64,000 nt of DNA from Longimicrobium sp. Lineage in GTDB: Bacteria > Gemmatimonadota > Gemmatimonadetes > Longimicrobiales > Longimicrobiaceae. Positions 9,119 through 16,821 of this stretch are shown here, in pieces. Location: NCBI GenBank assembly GCA_036389135.1, contig DASVQP010000085.1:1-64000 (forward strand), read 5' to 3'. How positions within the stretch are numbered: the stretch's first letter is position 1; each line of letters begins with the position of its first letter. Made by a program: the position numbers and the translations under genes. The notes beneath the pieces are model-generated. The model was not told the origin of the DNA. It ran no database searches and saw only the letters and a program-made list of their open reading frames with translations.

Positions 9119-9135
9119 TTTTACGCTATGTAAAA
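9119..9135. promoter_or_regulatory. AT-rich palindrome, candidate operator of the copper cluster
   Basis: TTTTAC, a 5-base spacer GCTAT, then GTAAAA: a perfect 6-bp inverted repeat in otherwise GC-rich DNA, 68 bp before the start of the first gene of the putative copper operon. The position and symmetry fit a dimeric repressor site. The regulator is not known; the nearby BlaI/CopY-type protein is one candidate. Confidence 0.4.
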
Positions 9136-9202
9136 TCACCGCTTGTGCAAGCCTGGTCGGGATGCGCGCCGGGGTGGATCAAATCGTGGAGATGAGCGGC
9201 TG

Positions 9203-10024
9203 ATGATCGATAGAGCGATAGCAGGGTACAGGATCGTTGCGGGGGCGGCGCTGGCGGCGGCGCTCGGTGGACCGGCGGCGGCGCAGACGGACTACTACAA
9301 CACGGACAAGGGCCGCCCCGTGCGGGTGGAGGATGCAATTCCGGTGGAGCGGCACGCGTTCGAGCTGCAGCTCGCGCCGCTGCGGCTGGAGCGAGAGGCG
9401 GGGGGCGTCTACAACTGGGAGGTCGCGCCGGAGGTGGCGTGGGGCGTGCTTCCGCGCACGCAGCTGGAGCTGGCGTTCCCGCTGGCGCACGTTGATGCAG
9501 GGGCGGCCGGGAAGGCGTCGGGGCTGGCGGGGATCGAGCTCTCCGCGCTCTACAACCTGAACAACGAGACGCGCACGCTCCCCGCCTTCGCCGTCGCGGC
9601 GGACGTGCTGCTCCCCGTGGGCGGGCTGGGACCGGACCGGGCGTATCCCACGCTCAAAGGGATCGCCACGCGCTCCTTTTCCGGCGCGCGCATCCACGCC
9701 AACGCGGAGTACACGCTGGGGCCGGATGCCGGTGAGGGCGACGAGGTGGGCGAGGCGTCGCGCTGGATGGCGGGGATCGCGGTGGACCGCACCTTTCCCA
9801 TCCGCTCGCTGCTGGTGACGGCGGACCTTTTCGCCGAGCAGGCGCTGGACAGCGACGAGAGCCTGAGCTGGACGGCGGAGGCGGGGCTCCGGTACCAGAC
9901 GAGCCCGCAGTTCAACGTGGACCTGGGCATCGGCCGCCGCTTCGCGGGCGAGGAGCAGGGGTGGAGCTTCACCGTGGGCGTGGCACATGCGTTCGCACTG
10001 CGCACGCTGCTGCCGGGGCGGTGA
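9203..10024 (+). CDS. Outer-membrane protein, MetA-pathway/transporter-like
   Basis: A 273-residue exported protein with a signal peptide (cleavage after GGPAAAQ) followed by repeated amphipathic strands such as HAFELQLAPLRLERE, WEVAPEVAWGVLPRTQLELAFPL and FNVDLGIGRRF. The strand pattern resembles the 'phenol_MetA_deg' outer-membrane family, often found beside metal-efflux genes. It is first in a four-gene same-strand group ending in CopC-CopD, and its likely place is the outer membrane. The ATG at 9203 is chosen because it gives a proper signal peptide; an upstream in-frame start adds a charged tail. The substrate is inferred only from context. Confidence 0.75.
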   Translation: MIDRAIAGYRIVAGAALAAALGGPAAAQTDYYNTDKGRPVRVEDAIPVERHAFELQLAPLRLEREAGGVYNWEVAPEVAWGVLPRTQLELAFPLAHVDAGAAGKASGLAGIELSALYNLNNETRTLPAFAVAADVLLPVGGLGPDRAYPTLKGIATRSFSGARIHANAEYTLGPDAGEGDEVGEASRWMAGIAVDRTFPIRSLLVTADLFAEQALDSDESLSWTAEAGLRYQTSPQFNVDLGIGRRFAGEEQGWSFTVGVAHAFALRTLLPGR

Positions 10025-10059
10025 GCGGCCTATTCAGACGATGCGATCGGAGGATCTTG

Positions 10060-11589
10060 ATGGATAGAGGATATCGCGCCCGCCGCGTGCTGGGCGCCGC
10101 GGCACTGGCGGTGGGGCTGGGGATGGTGGCCGAGCCCGCGCACGCGCAGTGGGCACGGGTGCACGAGCAGTTCTACATGCCGGCGAGCCACAACTGGGTC
10201 TTCCGCCGCAACTACCCGGGCGCGGACCGGCTCTTCAACGCCTTCGACTACGGGCACGCCATCCTGTACGAGAAGCTGTTGACGCGGCCCGGCGCGCCCG
10301 CCAGCGAGCTGGAGGTGAAGGAGTACGACTACATCACGCGCAAGCTCCTGGTGGCCCCGCCGCGGCTTCCGGTGGAGGAGGCAGCGATCGAGGTGGAGTA
10401 CGCCAAGCTCGCGCCCGAAGCGAAGATGATGTTCGAGTGGGCGCACATCCTCCACCGCCAGATCTACGACGTCCTGGGCGACGAGCGGCTGAGCCAGGCG
10501 GAAAAGGACCGCGAGGTGGCGGCGGTGATGCGCTACTACAAGTCGCGCCCGGACCTCGCCTTCAGCTCCCTTCCCAAGTCGATGGAGCTGATGGAGGGGC
10601 AGTACTACGCGACGGCGTTCCGCGAGGCGTATCCCAAGTTCAACGGGCTGATCTGGGGCTACCACTGGCTCCAGGTGGGCCTCTACGAGCCGCTGATGAC
10701 GGCCCGCTCGCCCGAGGCGCGGCAGGCGGGCGTGACGGCTACGGTGGCGCGCTTCCGCCAGATGCTGGAGAACGCGCCGGAGCACATGCCCCGCGTGATG
10801 CCCATGACGGCCGCGATCGCCCCCACCTTCGCGGAGCGCTACCCGGAGGCGGCGATCGTCTTCGACAACCTGCATGGGATGCACGACGTGATCTCCGACA
10901 TCCTGGCGTCGCCCAAGGTGCCGCGCGAGAAGAAGCGCGAGGAGATCCTGCGCGCCGCCGCGCGCTACCGCGACGACACCTCGTTCCTGATGACGGTGCG
11001 GGAGTGGCGGGAGATGGGGACGATGATGGGCATCCAGAACATGGGCGGCCCCGCCGTCGGCTTCCTCCCCGACTTTCCCGAGCCCACGCTGCCGCGCGGC
11101 GCCGTCATGGCGCACACGGGGACGAACCACGGCGTGGCAGGCCAGACGAGCCACGCCGCGCACGGGGGCGCTCAGCCGGCGGCCGGCCAGGCGCAGTCGA
11201 CGGATCACTCCGCGATGCCCGGGATGCAGCCCGAGCAGGGCGCCCCCGCATCCGCAAACGGGCAGATGACGGAGCTGCACGAGCGGATGATGGCCGACCC
11301 GGTCATCCGCCAGCGCGTCGAGGCCGACACCGCACTGCGGCGCCTGGTGCGGCAGATGCACGGCACGACGAGCCGCGGCGCGACCGAGGGCGCGGCGTCG
11401 GACAGCGCGCAGGCGATCGACTTCGCGGTGCGCCTGCTCTCCGATCCCCAGGTCCAGGCGCGGGTGCACGCGGACCCTCGCCTTCACCGGCTCTGGAGCG
11501 ACCCGGAGGTCCAGCGCCGCCTTGCCGAGCTTCGCCGCCAGCAAGGAGTGCGGCCCGCCGCTCCCGCGACGCCGCAGCACAACCATTGA
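10060..11589 (+). CDS. Exported His/Met-containing protein of unknown function, copper-cluster member
   Basis: A 509-residue exported protein with a signal peptide ending AEPAHAQ. Residues 30-360 form an unrecognised, probably helical domain with His pairs (WAHILHRQIYD, NLHGMHDVISD). A linker near 365-400 is rich in His and Met (TNHGVAG, SHAAHGG, DHSAMPGMQ), a composition typical of periplasmic copper binding. The tail carries two copies of a motif DPxVxxRVxxDxxLRRL (about 407-435 and 458-490), also present once in the next protein. AGGA lies 8 bp before the chosen ATG. It is followed after 35 bp by the His/Met-rich lipoprotein. The role in copper binding is inferred. Confidence 0.75.
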   Translation: MDRGYRARRVLGAAALAVGLGMVAEPAHAQWARVHEQFYMPASHNWVFRRNYPGADRLFNAFDYGHAILYEKLLTRPGAPASELEVKEYDYITRKLLVAPPRLPVEEAAIEVEYAKLAPEAKMMFEWAHILHRQIYDVLGDERLSQAEKDREVAAVMRYYKSRPDLAFSSLPKSMELMEGQYYATAFREAYPKFNGLIWGYHWLQVGLYEPLMTARSPEARQAGVTATVARFRQMLENAPEHMPRVMPMTAAIAPTFAERYPEAAIVFDNLHGMHDVISDILASPKVPREKKREEILRAAARYRDDTSFLMTVREWREMGTMMGIQNMGGPAVGFLPDFPEPTLPRGAVMAHTGTNHGVAGQTSHAAHGGAQPAAGQAQSTDHSAMPGMQPEQGAPASANGQMTELHERMMADPVIRQRVEADTALRRLVRQMHGTTSRGATEGAASDSAQAIDFAVRLLSDPQVQARVHADPRLHRLWSDPEVQRRLAELRRQQGVRPAAPATPQHNH

Positions 11590-11624
11590 GCGGGCGTCCC
11601 AGCGACGACCCGAGGAGTTGTTGG

Positions 11625-12401
11625 ATGCACGGAAAGTTGAGCATCGCCTTCGCGGCGCTCGCGCTCACAGCGTGTTCGGGCTCGCCGGGCGAGGACCAGG
11701 CGGCCAAACCGGCGCGCGATACCGTCGCCGCGCCCGCCCCGGCCGCGGCCGGCCACGACATGCACGCGATGACCATCGACGGCACCTCGGTCGATACGGG
11801 TTCGGCACACGCCGGCATGCAGCACGGTGCGGCCTCGCACGCGGGGATGGATCACGGCGCGACGGCGGGACAGGCGCACGCCGGAAGCGGGCATGGGGCC
11901 GCATCCACGAGCCGCGCGCAGGCGATGGATCACTCGCGCACGGGCCACGCCGTGGCCGGGTCAGCAAGCCACTCCGCATCGCACACGCCGACGAACGGCG
12001 CGCGCTCCACCGCTCGGCATTCGATGTCCGGCGCGGACCACAGCCGCATGAACAACTCGGGGTCCGGCCGCACCGCCGCGGGTACGATGGACCATTCTCG
12101 GCACAGTGGCGCGGCGAGGAGCGCGAGCAGCCGGCCCGCCGCCTCGAGCCATGCCGCCATGGGCCACGGCACCGAGAACAACGCGCAAACAGTTTCCGCG
12201 AGTACGAGCCATGCGGCGATGGGCCACGGCACGGCAGCCCCCACGCAGCCGGCGGAGGATCGCGCGACCGACAAGCTGCTGACGCTGGTCGGCGAGCTGG
12301 TCCGCGACCCGGTGGTTCAGCAGGAGATCCGTGAAGATCCGGCGCTCCGCGAGGCCTGGCAAGATCCCGGGGTGCGGCGCGTCGTCACGAAGCAGCCCTG
12401 A
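11625..12401 (+). CDS. His/Met-rich lipoprotein, probable copper-binding
   Basis: A 258-residue lipoprotein with the lipobox LTAC (signal MHGKLSIAFAALALTAC). The body is low complexity with more than ten HxxMxH-, MDHS- or HAAMGHG-type units, such as AGMDHG, AMDHSR and SHAAMGHG (twice). Such Met/His arrays bind Cu(I)/Cu(II) in PcoB/CopA-like and cupredoxin-partner proteins. The last 35 residues (LVRDPVVQQEIREDPALREAW) match the repeated tail of the preceding protein. CopC-CopD follows after 80 bp. It is likely a periplasm-facing copper sink; direct evidence is composition and context only. Confidence 0.8.
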   Translation: MHGKLSIAFAALALTACSGSPGEDQAAKPARDTVAAPAPAAAGHDMHAMTIDGTSVDTGSAHAGMQHGAASHAGMDHGATAGQAHAGSGHGAASTSRAQAMDHSRTGHAVAGSASHSASHTPTNGARSTARHSMSGADHSRMNNSGSGRTAAGTMDHSRHSGAARSASSRPAASSHAAMGHGTENNAQTVSASTSHAAMGHGTAAPTQPAEDRATDKLLTLVGELVRDPVVQQEIREDPALREAWQDPGVRRVVTKQP

Positions 12402-12481
12402 GCCGCGAGGGGGTGCCGGCGCCCGGCACCCCCTCGACGCACCAGGCACCCGCCGGATAGTTTCCCCGATCGACGCGCCCC

Positions 12482-13936
12482 ATGATCCACCTCGAACACC
12501 GCCGAAGCATGGCCCCGGCCAAGCACGCTTGCTGGCGACGATGGCCGTTCCGCGCCGCCCTGCTCCTCCTGGCGCTGGCCGTCCCTGAGCTCGCGCTCGC
12601 CCACGGCGCGCTGCGGCGCGCCCAGCCCGCCAGCGGCGCGCACCTGGGCACGGTTCCGCGCGAGATCCGGCTGAGCTTCAACGAGAACGTCGAGCTGGCG
12701 GTGGCGCGCATCCAGCTCATCGGGCCGGACAGCGCGGAGATCCGGCTGGGCACGCTCGCCCTCGCCGCCGACTCGCCGCGCGTCCTGGTGGCGCCCATCG
12801 GCGGCGCGCTGCAGGCGGGGGAGTACACCGTCGTCTGGCAGATCGCGGGCGCGGACGGGCATCCGGTGCGAGGCAGGTATTCGTTCGTGATCGCCCCCGG
12901 CGCGGAGGGCCTCGCTCCGCCGCCCAGCCTGGCACCCGCCGACCAGCCCGCCCCGCCCGCGGACCCGGACGAGACGCATCACAACGCGGCCACCTTCCCC
13001 AGCGGCCCCGGCTTCGACGCGGAGTCGCCGCTGTACGTCGTCGTGCGCTGGCTCACCTACATCGGGCTCCTCGGCGTCCTGGGTGCGCTCGCGTTGCGCC
13101 TGGTGGTGCTCCCCGCCGCCGGGCGTTTGGGTGCAAGTGCGCTGGCGGCACCCGCGGCGGCGCGCGCGGCTGGAGTCGGGCTCGCCGCGGCGGCGCTCGT
13201 CGCGCTGGCCGCCGTCCTGCGCCTGTACGCGCAGTCGTACGCGATGCACGGCCCCGCCGGCGCGGTCGATGCCGGCCTGGTCACGACGATGCTGGCGCGC
13301 ACCACCTGGGGCTGGGGGTGGATCATCCAGGCGGTGGGGACGATCATCGCGCTGGCGGGCTTCGTCGCCGCGCGGCGGAGCGGAGCGGGATGGCCGCTGG
13401 CGGCGCTGGGCGGGCTGGCGCTCGCCGTGGCGCCCGCTCTGTCCGGACACGCGTCGGCGGTCCCGCGGCTCAGCGGCCTCGCGATCATGGCGGATGCGGT
13501 GCACGTGCTGGGGGCGGGCGGGTGGGTCGGCGGGCTGTTCGTGCTGGTGGCGGCGGGCGTCCCGGCCGCCATGCGCCTGCCGAAGGAGGAGCGAGGCCCC
13601 GCCGTCGCGGCGCTGGTGAACGCGTTCTCCCCGGTGGCCCTCGTCTGCGCGGCGGCGCTCACAGCCACCGGCTTGTTCGCCACCTGGCTCCACGTGGGCG
13701 CTCCATCCGCGCTCTGGCAGACGGACTACGGTCGCACGCTCCTGATCAAGCTCGCGCTCCTCGCCACCGTCTTCGGCACCGGCGCGTACAACTGGCGCCG
13801 TCTCCGCCCCACCCTCGGCGACGAGGTTGGCGCAGCGCGCCTGCGCCGCTCCGCGACGGTCGAGATCGCGGCGGGCGTGCTGGTGCTGCTCGCCACCGCC
13901 GTCCTGGTGGCGACGGCGGCGCCCGCGGGGTTGTGA
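12482..13936 (+). CDS. Copper resistance CopC-CopD fusion protein (YcnJ-like)
   Basis: A 484-residue protein. After the signal peptide (cleavage at LALA|HGAL) comes a CopC beta-sandwich (about 40-135), with mature N-terminal His (HGALRRAQPA) and DGHPVRGRYSF near its end as in Cu(II)-binding CopC. From about 175 there are eight predicted transmembrane helices of the CopD family. CopCD/YcnJ proteins move or import copper across the cytoplasmic membrane. This gene ends the copper-like cluster. A second in-frame ATG (MAPAKH, 30 bp in) is an alternative start. Confidence 0.9.
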   Translation: MIHLEHRRSMAPAKHACWRRWPFRAALLLLALAVPELALAHGALRRAQPASGAHLGTVPREIRLSFNENVELAVARIQLIGPDSAEIRLGTLALAADSPRVLVAPIGGALQAGEYTVVWQIAGADGHPVRGRYSFVIAPGAEGLAPPPSLAPADQPAPPADPDETHHNAATFPSGPGFDAESPLYVVVRWLTYIGLLGVLGALALRLVVLPAAGRLGASALAAPAAARAAGVGLAAAALVALAAVLRLYAQSYAMHGPAGAVDAGLVTTMLARTTWGWGWIIQAVGTIIALAGFVAARRSGAGWPLAALGGLALAVAPALSGHASAVPRLSGLAIMADAVHVLGAGGWVGGLFVLVAAGVPAAMRLPKEERGPAVAALVNAFSPVALVCAAALTATGLFATWLHVGAPSALWQTDYGRTLLIKLALLATVFGTGAYNWRRLRPTLGDEVGAARLRRSATVEIAAGVLVLLATAVLVATAAPAGL

Positions 13937-14211
13937 TGGTGTGGTGCGCCGGCGCCGGATGGCCGGGGGATGAATCCCCCGGCTGGAACCACGGGAAGAC
14001 GGCTGAAGCCGGCTCGAGAAACGCGGCATCCGACCACGAGTCCGCGGAGGCGGACTTCGTGTGGTTCCAGCGGCGAGTTCATTCGCTCCTGGCAACAGGC
14101 TCCTGATCGCGCCGGCATTCAGGACGCGCCGAGATCCCGCCCCCGAGTCCGCGCAGGCGGACTTTGTGCTGTTGTTGCCGCGAGTTCACTCGCCCAGTCC
14201 CCCAGCCCCCC
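13937..14211. repeat. Family B and C intergenic repeats
   Basis: No gene. A family B unit at 13966-14030 (GGGGGATGAATCCCCCGGC, then GACGGCTGAAGCCGGCTCG) is followed by two family C units, at 14038-14092 (GAGTCCGCGGAGGCGGACTT... GCGAGTTCATTCGC) and 14145-14197 (GAGTCCGCGCAGGCGGACTT... GCGAGTTCACTCGC). The second ends 14 bp before the chromate-transporter start codon. Confidence 0.8.
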
Positions 14212-15360
14212 ATGACGCACCCACCGCAGACTTCCCTCCCCGCGCTCGCGCTGCTCTTCGTGAAGCTCGGCACCACGGCGTTCGGCGGGCCGGCGGCGCA
14301 CGTGGCGATGATGGAGGACGAAGTGGTGCGGCGGCGCGGGTGGCTCACGCGCGAGGACTTCCTCGACTATCTGGGCGCGACGAACCTGATCCCCGGCCCC
14401 AACTCCACCGAGCTGGCGATGCACGTGGGCCGCGAGCGTCGTGGCTGGGCGGGCCTCGTTGTGGCGGGGGCGGCCTTCATCGTTCCGGCGGCGATCATCG
14501 TCGGAGCGCTGGCGTGGGCGTACGTGCGCTTCGGGACGATGCCGCAGGCGGCCGGGCTCCTGTACGGCGTCAAGCCCGTCGTCATCGCCGTCATCCTCCA
14601 GGCGGTCGCGGGGCTCGGGCGCACGGCGCTCAAGAGCCGCGCGCTCTGGATCGTGGGGGCCGGGGCCGCCCTCCTGTTCGGCCTCGGGGTGAACGAGCTG
14701 CTCGTGCTCGCGATGGCGGCTCTCGCGTGCGCGATCGGGAAGCGGACCGCGTCGGATGGCGTGCGCGCGGCGGGGATCGCGCTGGTGTGGCCGGCCGGAG
14801 CGGCGGCGGGGGCGAGCGTGGCTCCGGCGTCGCTGGGGGCGATCTTTGGAGTGTTCCTCAAGATAGGCGCGGTGCTGTTCGGGAGCGGGTACGTGCTCGT
14901 CGCCTTCCTGCGCGCGGACCTCGTGGAGCGGCTGGGATGGCTGACGGAGCGCCAGCTTCTCGATGCGGTCGCCATCGGACAGGTCACTCCCGGCCCGGTT
15001 TTCACGACGGCCACCTTCATCGGGTACATCCTGGCCGGCGTCCCCGGCGCGGTGGTGGCGACGGTCGCGATCTTTCTTCCCGCGTTCGTCTTCGTGGCGG
15101 CGAGCGGGCCCCTGGTGCGGCGAATCCGCTCCTCGCCGGCGGCGGGGGCGGCGCTCGACGGGGTCAACGTCGCGTCGCTGGCGCTGATGGCGGTGGTCAC
15201 CATCCAGCTTGCGCGCACCGCCCTCGTCGACCCGCTGACCATCGCGCTGGCGCTGGCGAGCGCGGTGCTCCTGATCCGCTACCGGGTCAACTCCGCGTGG
15301 CTGGTGCTGGGCGGGGCCGCGGTGGGTGTGGCGCGGACGATGTCGGCTGGTGCGATGTAA
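14212..15360 (+). CDS. chrA: Chromate transporter (ChrA/CHR family)
   Basis: A 382-residue membrane protein with two homologous CHR halves, as in long-chain ChrA. The first half has LFVKLGTTAFGGPAAHVAMM and LGATNLIPGPNST; the second has FLKIGAVLFGSGYVLVAFL and AIGQVTPGPVFTTATFIGY. About ten to twelve hydrophobic helices are predicted. ChrA exports chromate from the cytoplasm; some members may carry other oxyanions. The start MTHPPQ is just behind a repeat unit and has no clear ribosome-binding site; longer readings would translate the repeat. It lies alone between repeat DNA and an esterase gene. Confidence 0.9.
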   Translation: MTHPPQTSLPALALLFVKLGTTAFGGPAAHVAMMEDEVVRRRGWLTREDFLDYLGATNLIPGPNSTELAMHVGRERRGWAGLVVAGAAFIVPAAIIVGALAWAYVRFGTMPQAAGLLYGVKPVVIAVILQAVAGLGRTALKSRALWIVGAGAALLFGLGVNELLVLAMAALACAIGKRTASDGVRAAGIALVWPAGAAAGASVAPASLGAIFGVFLKIGAVLFGSGYVLVAFLRADLVERLGWLTERQLLDAVAIGQVTPGPVFTTATFIGYILAGVPGAVVATVAIFLPAFVFVAASGPLVRRIRSSPAAGAALDGVNVASLALMAVVTIQLARTALVDPLTIALALASAVLLIRYRVNSAWLVLGGAAVGVARTMSAGAM

Positions 15361-15496
15361 GCAGTGGCGAAGAGCATCCCGGTGCAGTGACACGGAGGCG
15401 CGGATCGAAGGCGGCATTCCCGGCCGGGCACACTCGGTGCTCCGGCCGTTTCCGTGTGTGCCTCCGCCCACCTCCATGCGAAACGAATGAGGCGTT

Positions 15497-16453
15497 CTGA
15501 GAAAGAGATGCGCTCTGGCCCTGACCATGGCCGCCGCCTGCTCGGGAGCACCGGTGCCCGCGCCCACCGGTAGCTCCGGCGGCGAGTCGGTGGCGGTGAC
15601 GCGCGACTGCACCCTTCCCGCGCCAACCGCCGCGAATATCCGTACCGCCCGCGACGTCACCTACGCGGTCATGGACGGACAGCCGCAGCGCATGGACGTC
15701 GCCTGGCCGGCGGGAGAGGGGCCGTACCCGCTCGTGGTGCTGATCCACGGCGGCGGGTGGAGCGGCGGCGACAAGAGCGCGTACCACCACGCGATGCGCG
15801 TGCTCGTATCGCAGGGGTACGCGGCTGCATCGATCAACTACCGGCTGGCGGGCGCGCCTCGCAACATCTTCCCGGCGGCGGTGGAGGACGTGCGCTGCGC
15901 GGTTCGCTTTCTCCGCTCGAATGCGGGCACGTACCGCATCGACCCGGCGCGCATCGGGGCTCTGGGCCACTCGGCGGGGGCGCACCTGGCGGCGATGCTC
16001 GGCACCGCCGCGGATGTGCCCGGGCTGGATGGTGCCTGCACCATTCGCGACGTGTCGCCGGCGGTGAGCGCGGTGGTGGCGCTGGCGGGGCCGCAGGACA
16101 TCCGCACGGCGGGCGCGCTGGACCCCAGCCAGCGCGGGATGGTGGAGAACTTCCTGGGTGCGCCTCCCGAATCCGTGATGGAGCGCGCGCTTCTCGCTTC
16201 GCCCGCGGTGCACGTGAAGGCCGGCGCGCCCCCGTTCCTCCTGGTCCACGGCACCTCGGATGGCGTCGTCCCGCTGCGGCAGTCCCGCTCCATGCGCGAC
16301 ACCCTGCGCGCCGCGGGCGTCCCCGTGACGCTGCTCGAGCTTCCCGGGATCGGCCACAGCATCGATGAATTCAGCACGAGCCCGAGTTTCCGCGTTTCCA
16401 CCTGCACCACGCTCGCGTTCCTGCGGAAGTGGTTGCGGCCTGGAGACCGGTAA
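15497..16453 (+). CDS. Alpha/beta-hydrolase (esterase/lipase), probable lipoprotein
   Basis: An alpha/beta-hydrolase of the BD-FAE/Aes esterase type: HGGGW oxyanion motif, nucleophile elbow GHSAGAH, later VHGTSDGVVP (Asp) and GIGHSI (His) complete the triad. The obvious ATG is at 15527, but the frame is open upstream to a stop at 15488. An in-frame CTG at 15497, 4 bp after GAGG, would give LRKRCALALTMAAAC, a good lipoprotein signal with lipobox AAAC; the ATG alone would leave the Cys at residue 5 without a signal sequence. The upstream start is therefore preferred. The natural ester substrate is unknown. Confidence 0.8.
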   Translation: MRKRCALALTMAAACSGAPVPAPTGSSGGESVAVTRDCTLPAPTAANIRTARDVTYAVMDGQPQRMDVAWPAGEGPYPLVVLIHGGGWSGGDKSAYHHAMRVLVSQGYAAASINYRLAGAPRNIFPAAVEDVRCAVRFLRSNAGTYRIDPARIGALGHSAGAHLAAMLGTAADVPGLDGACTIRDVSPAVSAVVALAGPQDIRTAGALDPSQRGMVENFLGAPPESVMERALLASPAVHVKAGAPPFLLVHGTSDGVVPLRQSRSMRDTLRAAGVPVTLLELPGIGHSIDEFSTSPSFRVSTCTTLAFLRKWLRPGDR

Positions 16454-16821
16454 CAGCGGTCTCACGCGGAGGCGCGGAGACGCGGAAAGAGATCCGTCGG
16501 CGTCGTTGCGGATCGCGGGCGGCGTGGCGGGGGCGGGCACGGGCAGCCACGCGGGGCGGCCCCTACGGGATCGGGGCGGGGGGCGGAGGTCGAGGCGGGC
16601 GGGCGGTGGCAGACACGCAGGTCTGCCCCTACGGGATTGGTGCGGCGGGCGGGGGTCGAGGAAGGGATAGGGCGGGCGCGATGAATCGCGCCCCTACAGG
16701 GCATGGGTGAAGCGCGCGGGGTTCCAGCCCCCTCTCTCGATAACGTGAGGGCGGAGCCCTCTCCTGTGATCGGGAGAGGGGGCAGGCGAGTGTAACGAGC
16801 CGGGGGTGAGGGCCGCCCCCC
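16454..16821. repeat. Intergenic repeat block
   Basis: No gene seen. Contents: one arm of a family A-like repeat (TCTCACGCGGAGGCGCGGAG, 16460-16485), two short hairpin units around GGGGCGGCCCCTACGG (16552) and CACGCAGGTCTGCCCCTACGG (16613), a family D unit GGGCGCGATGAATCGCGCCC (16674-16694), and a GGGCTCC/GAGAGGG-rich tail running to the kinase stop codon. Confidence 0.7.
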
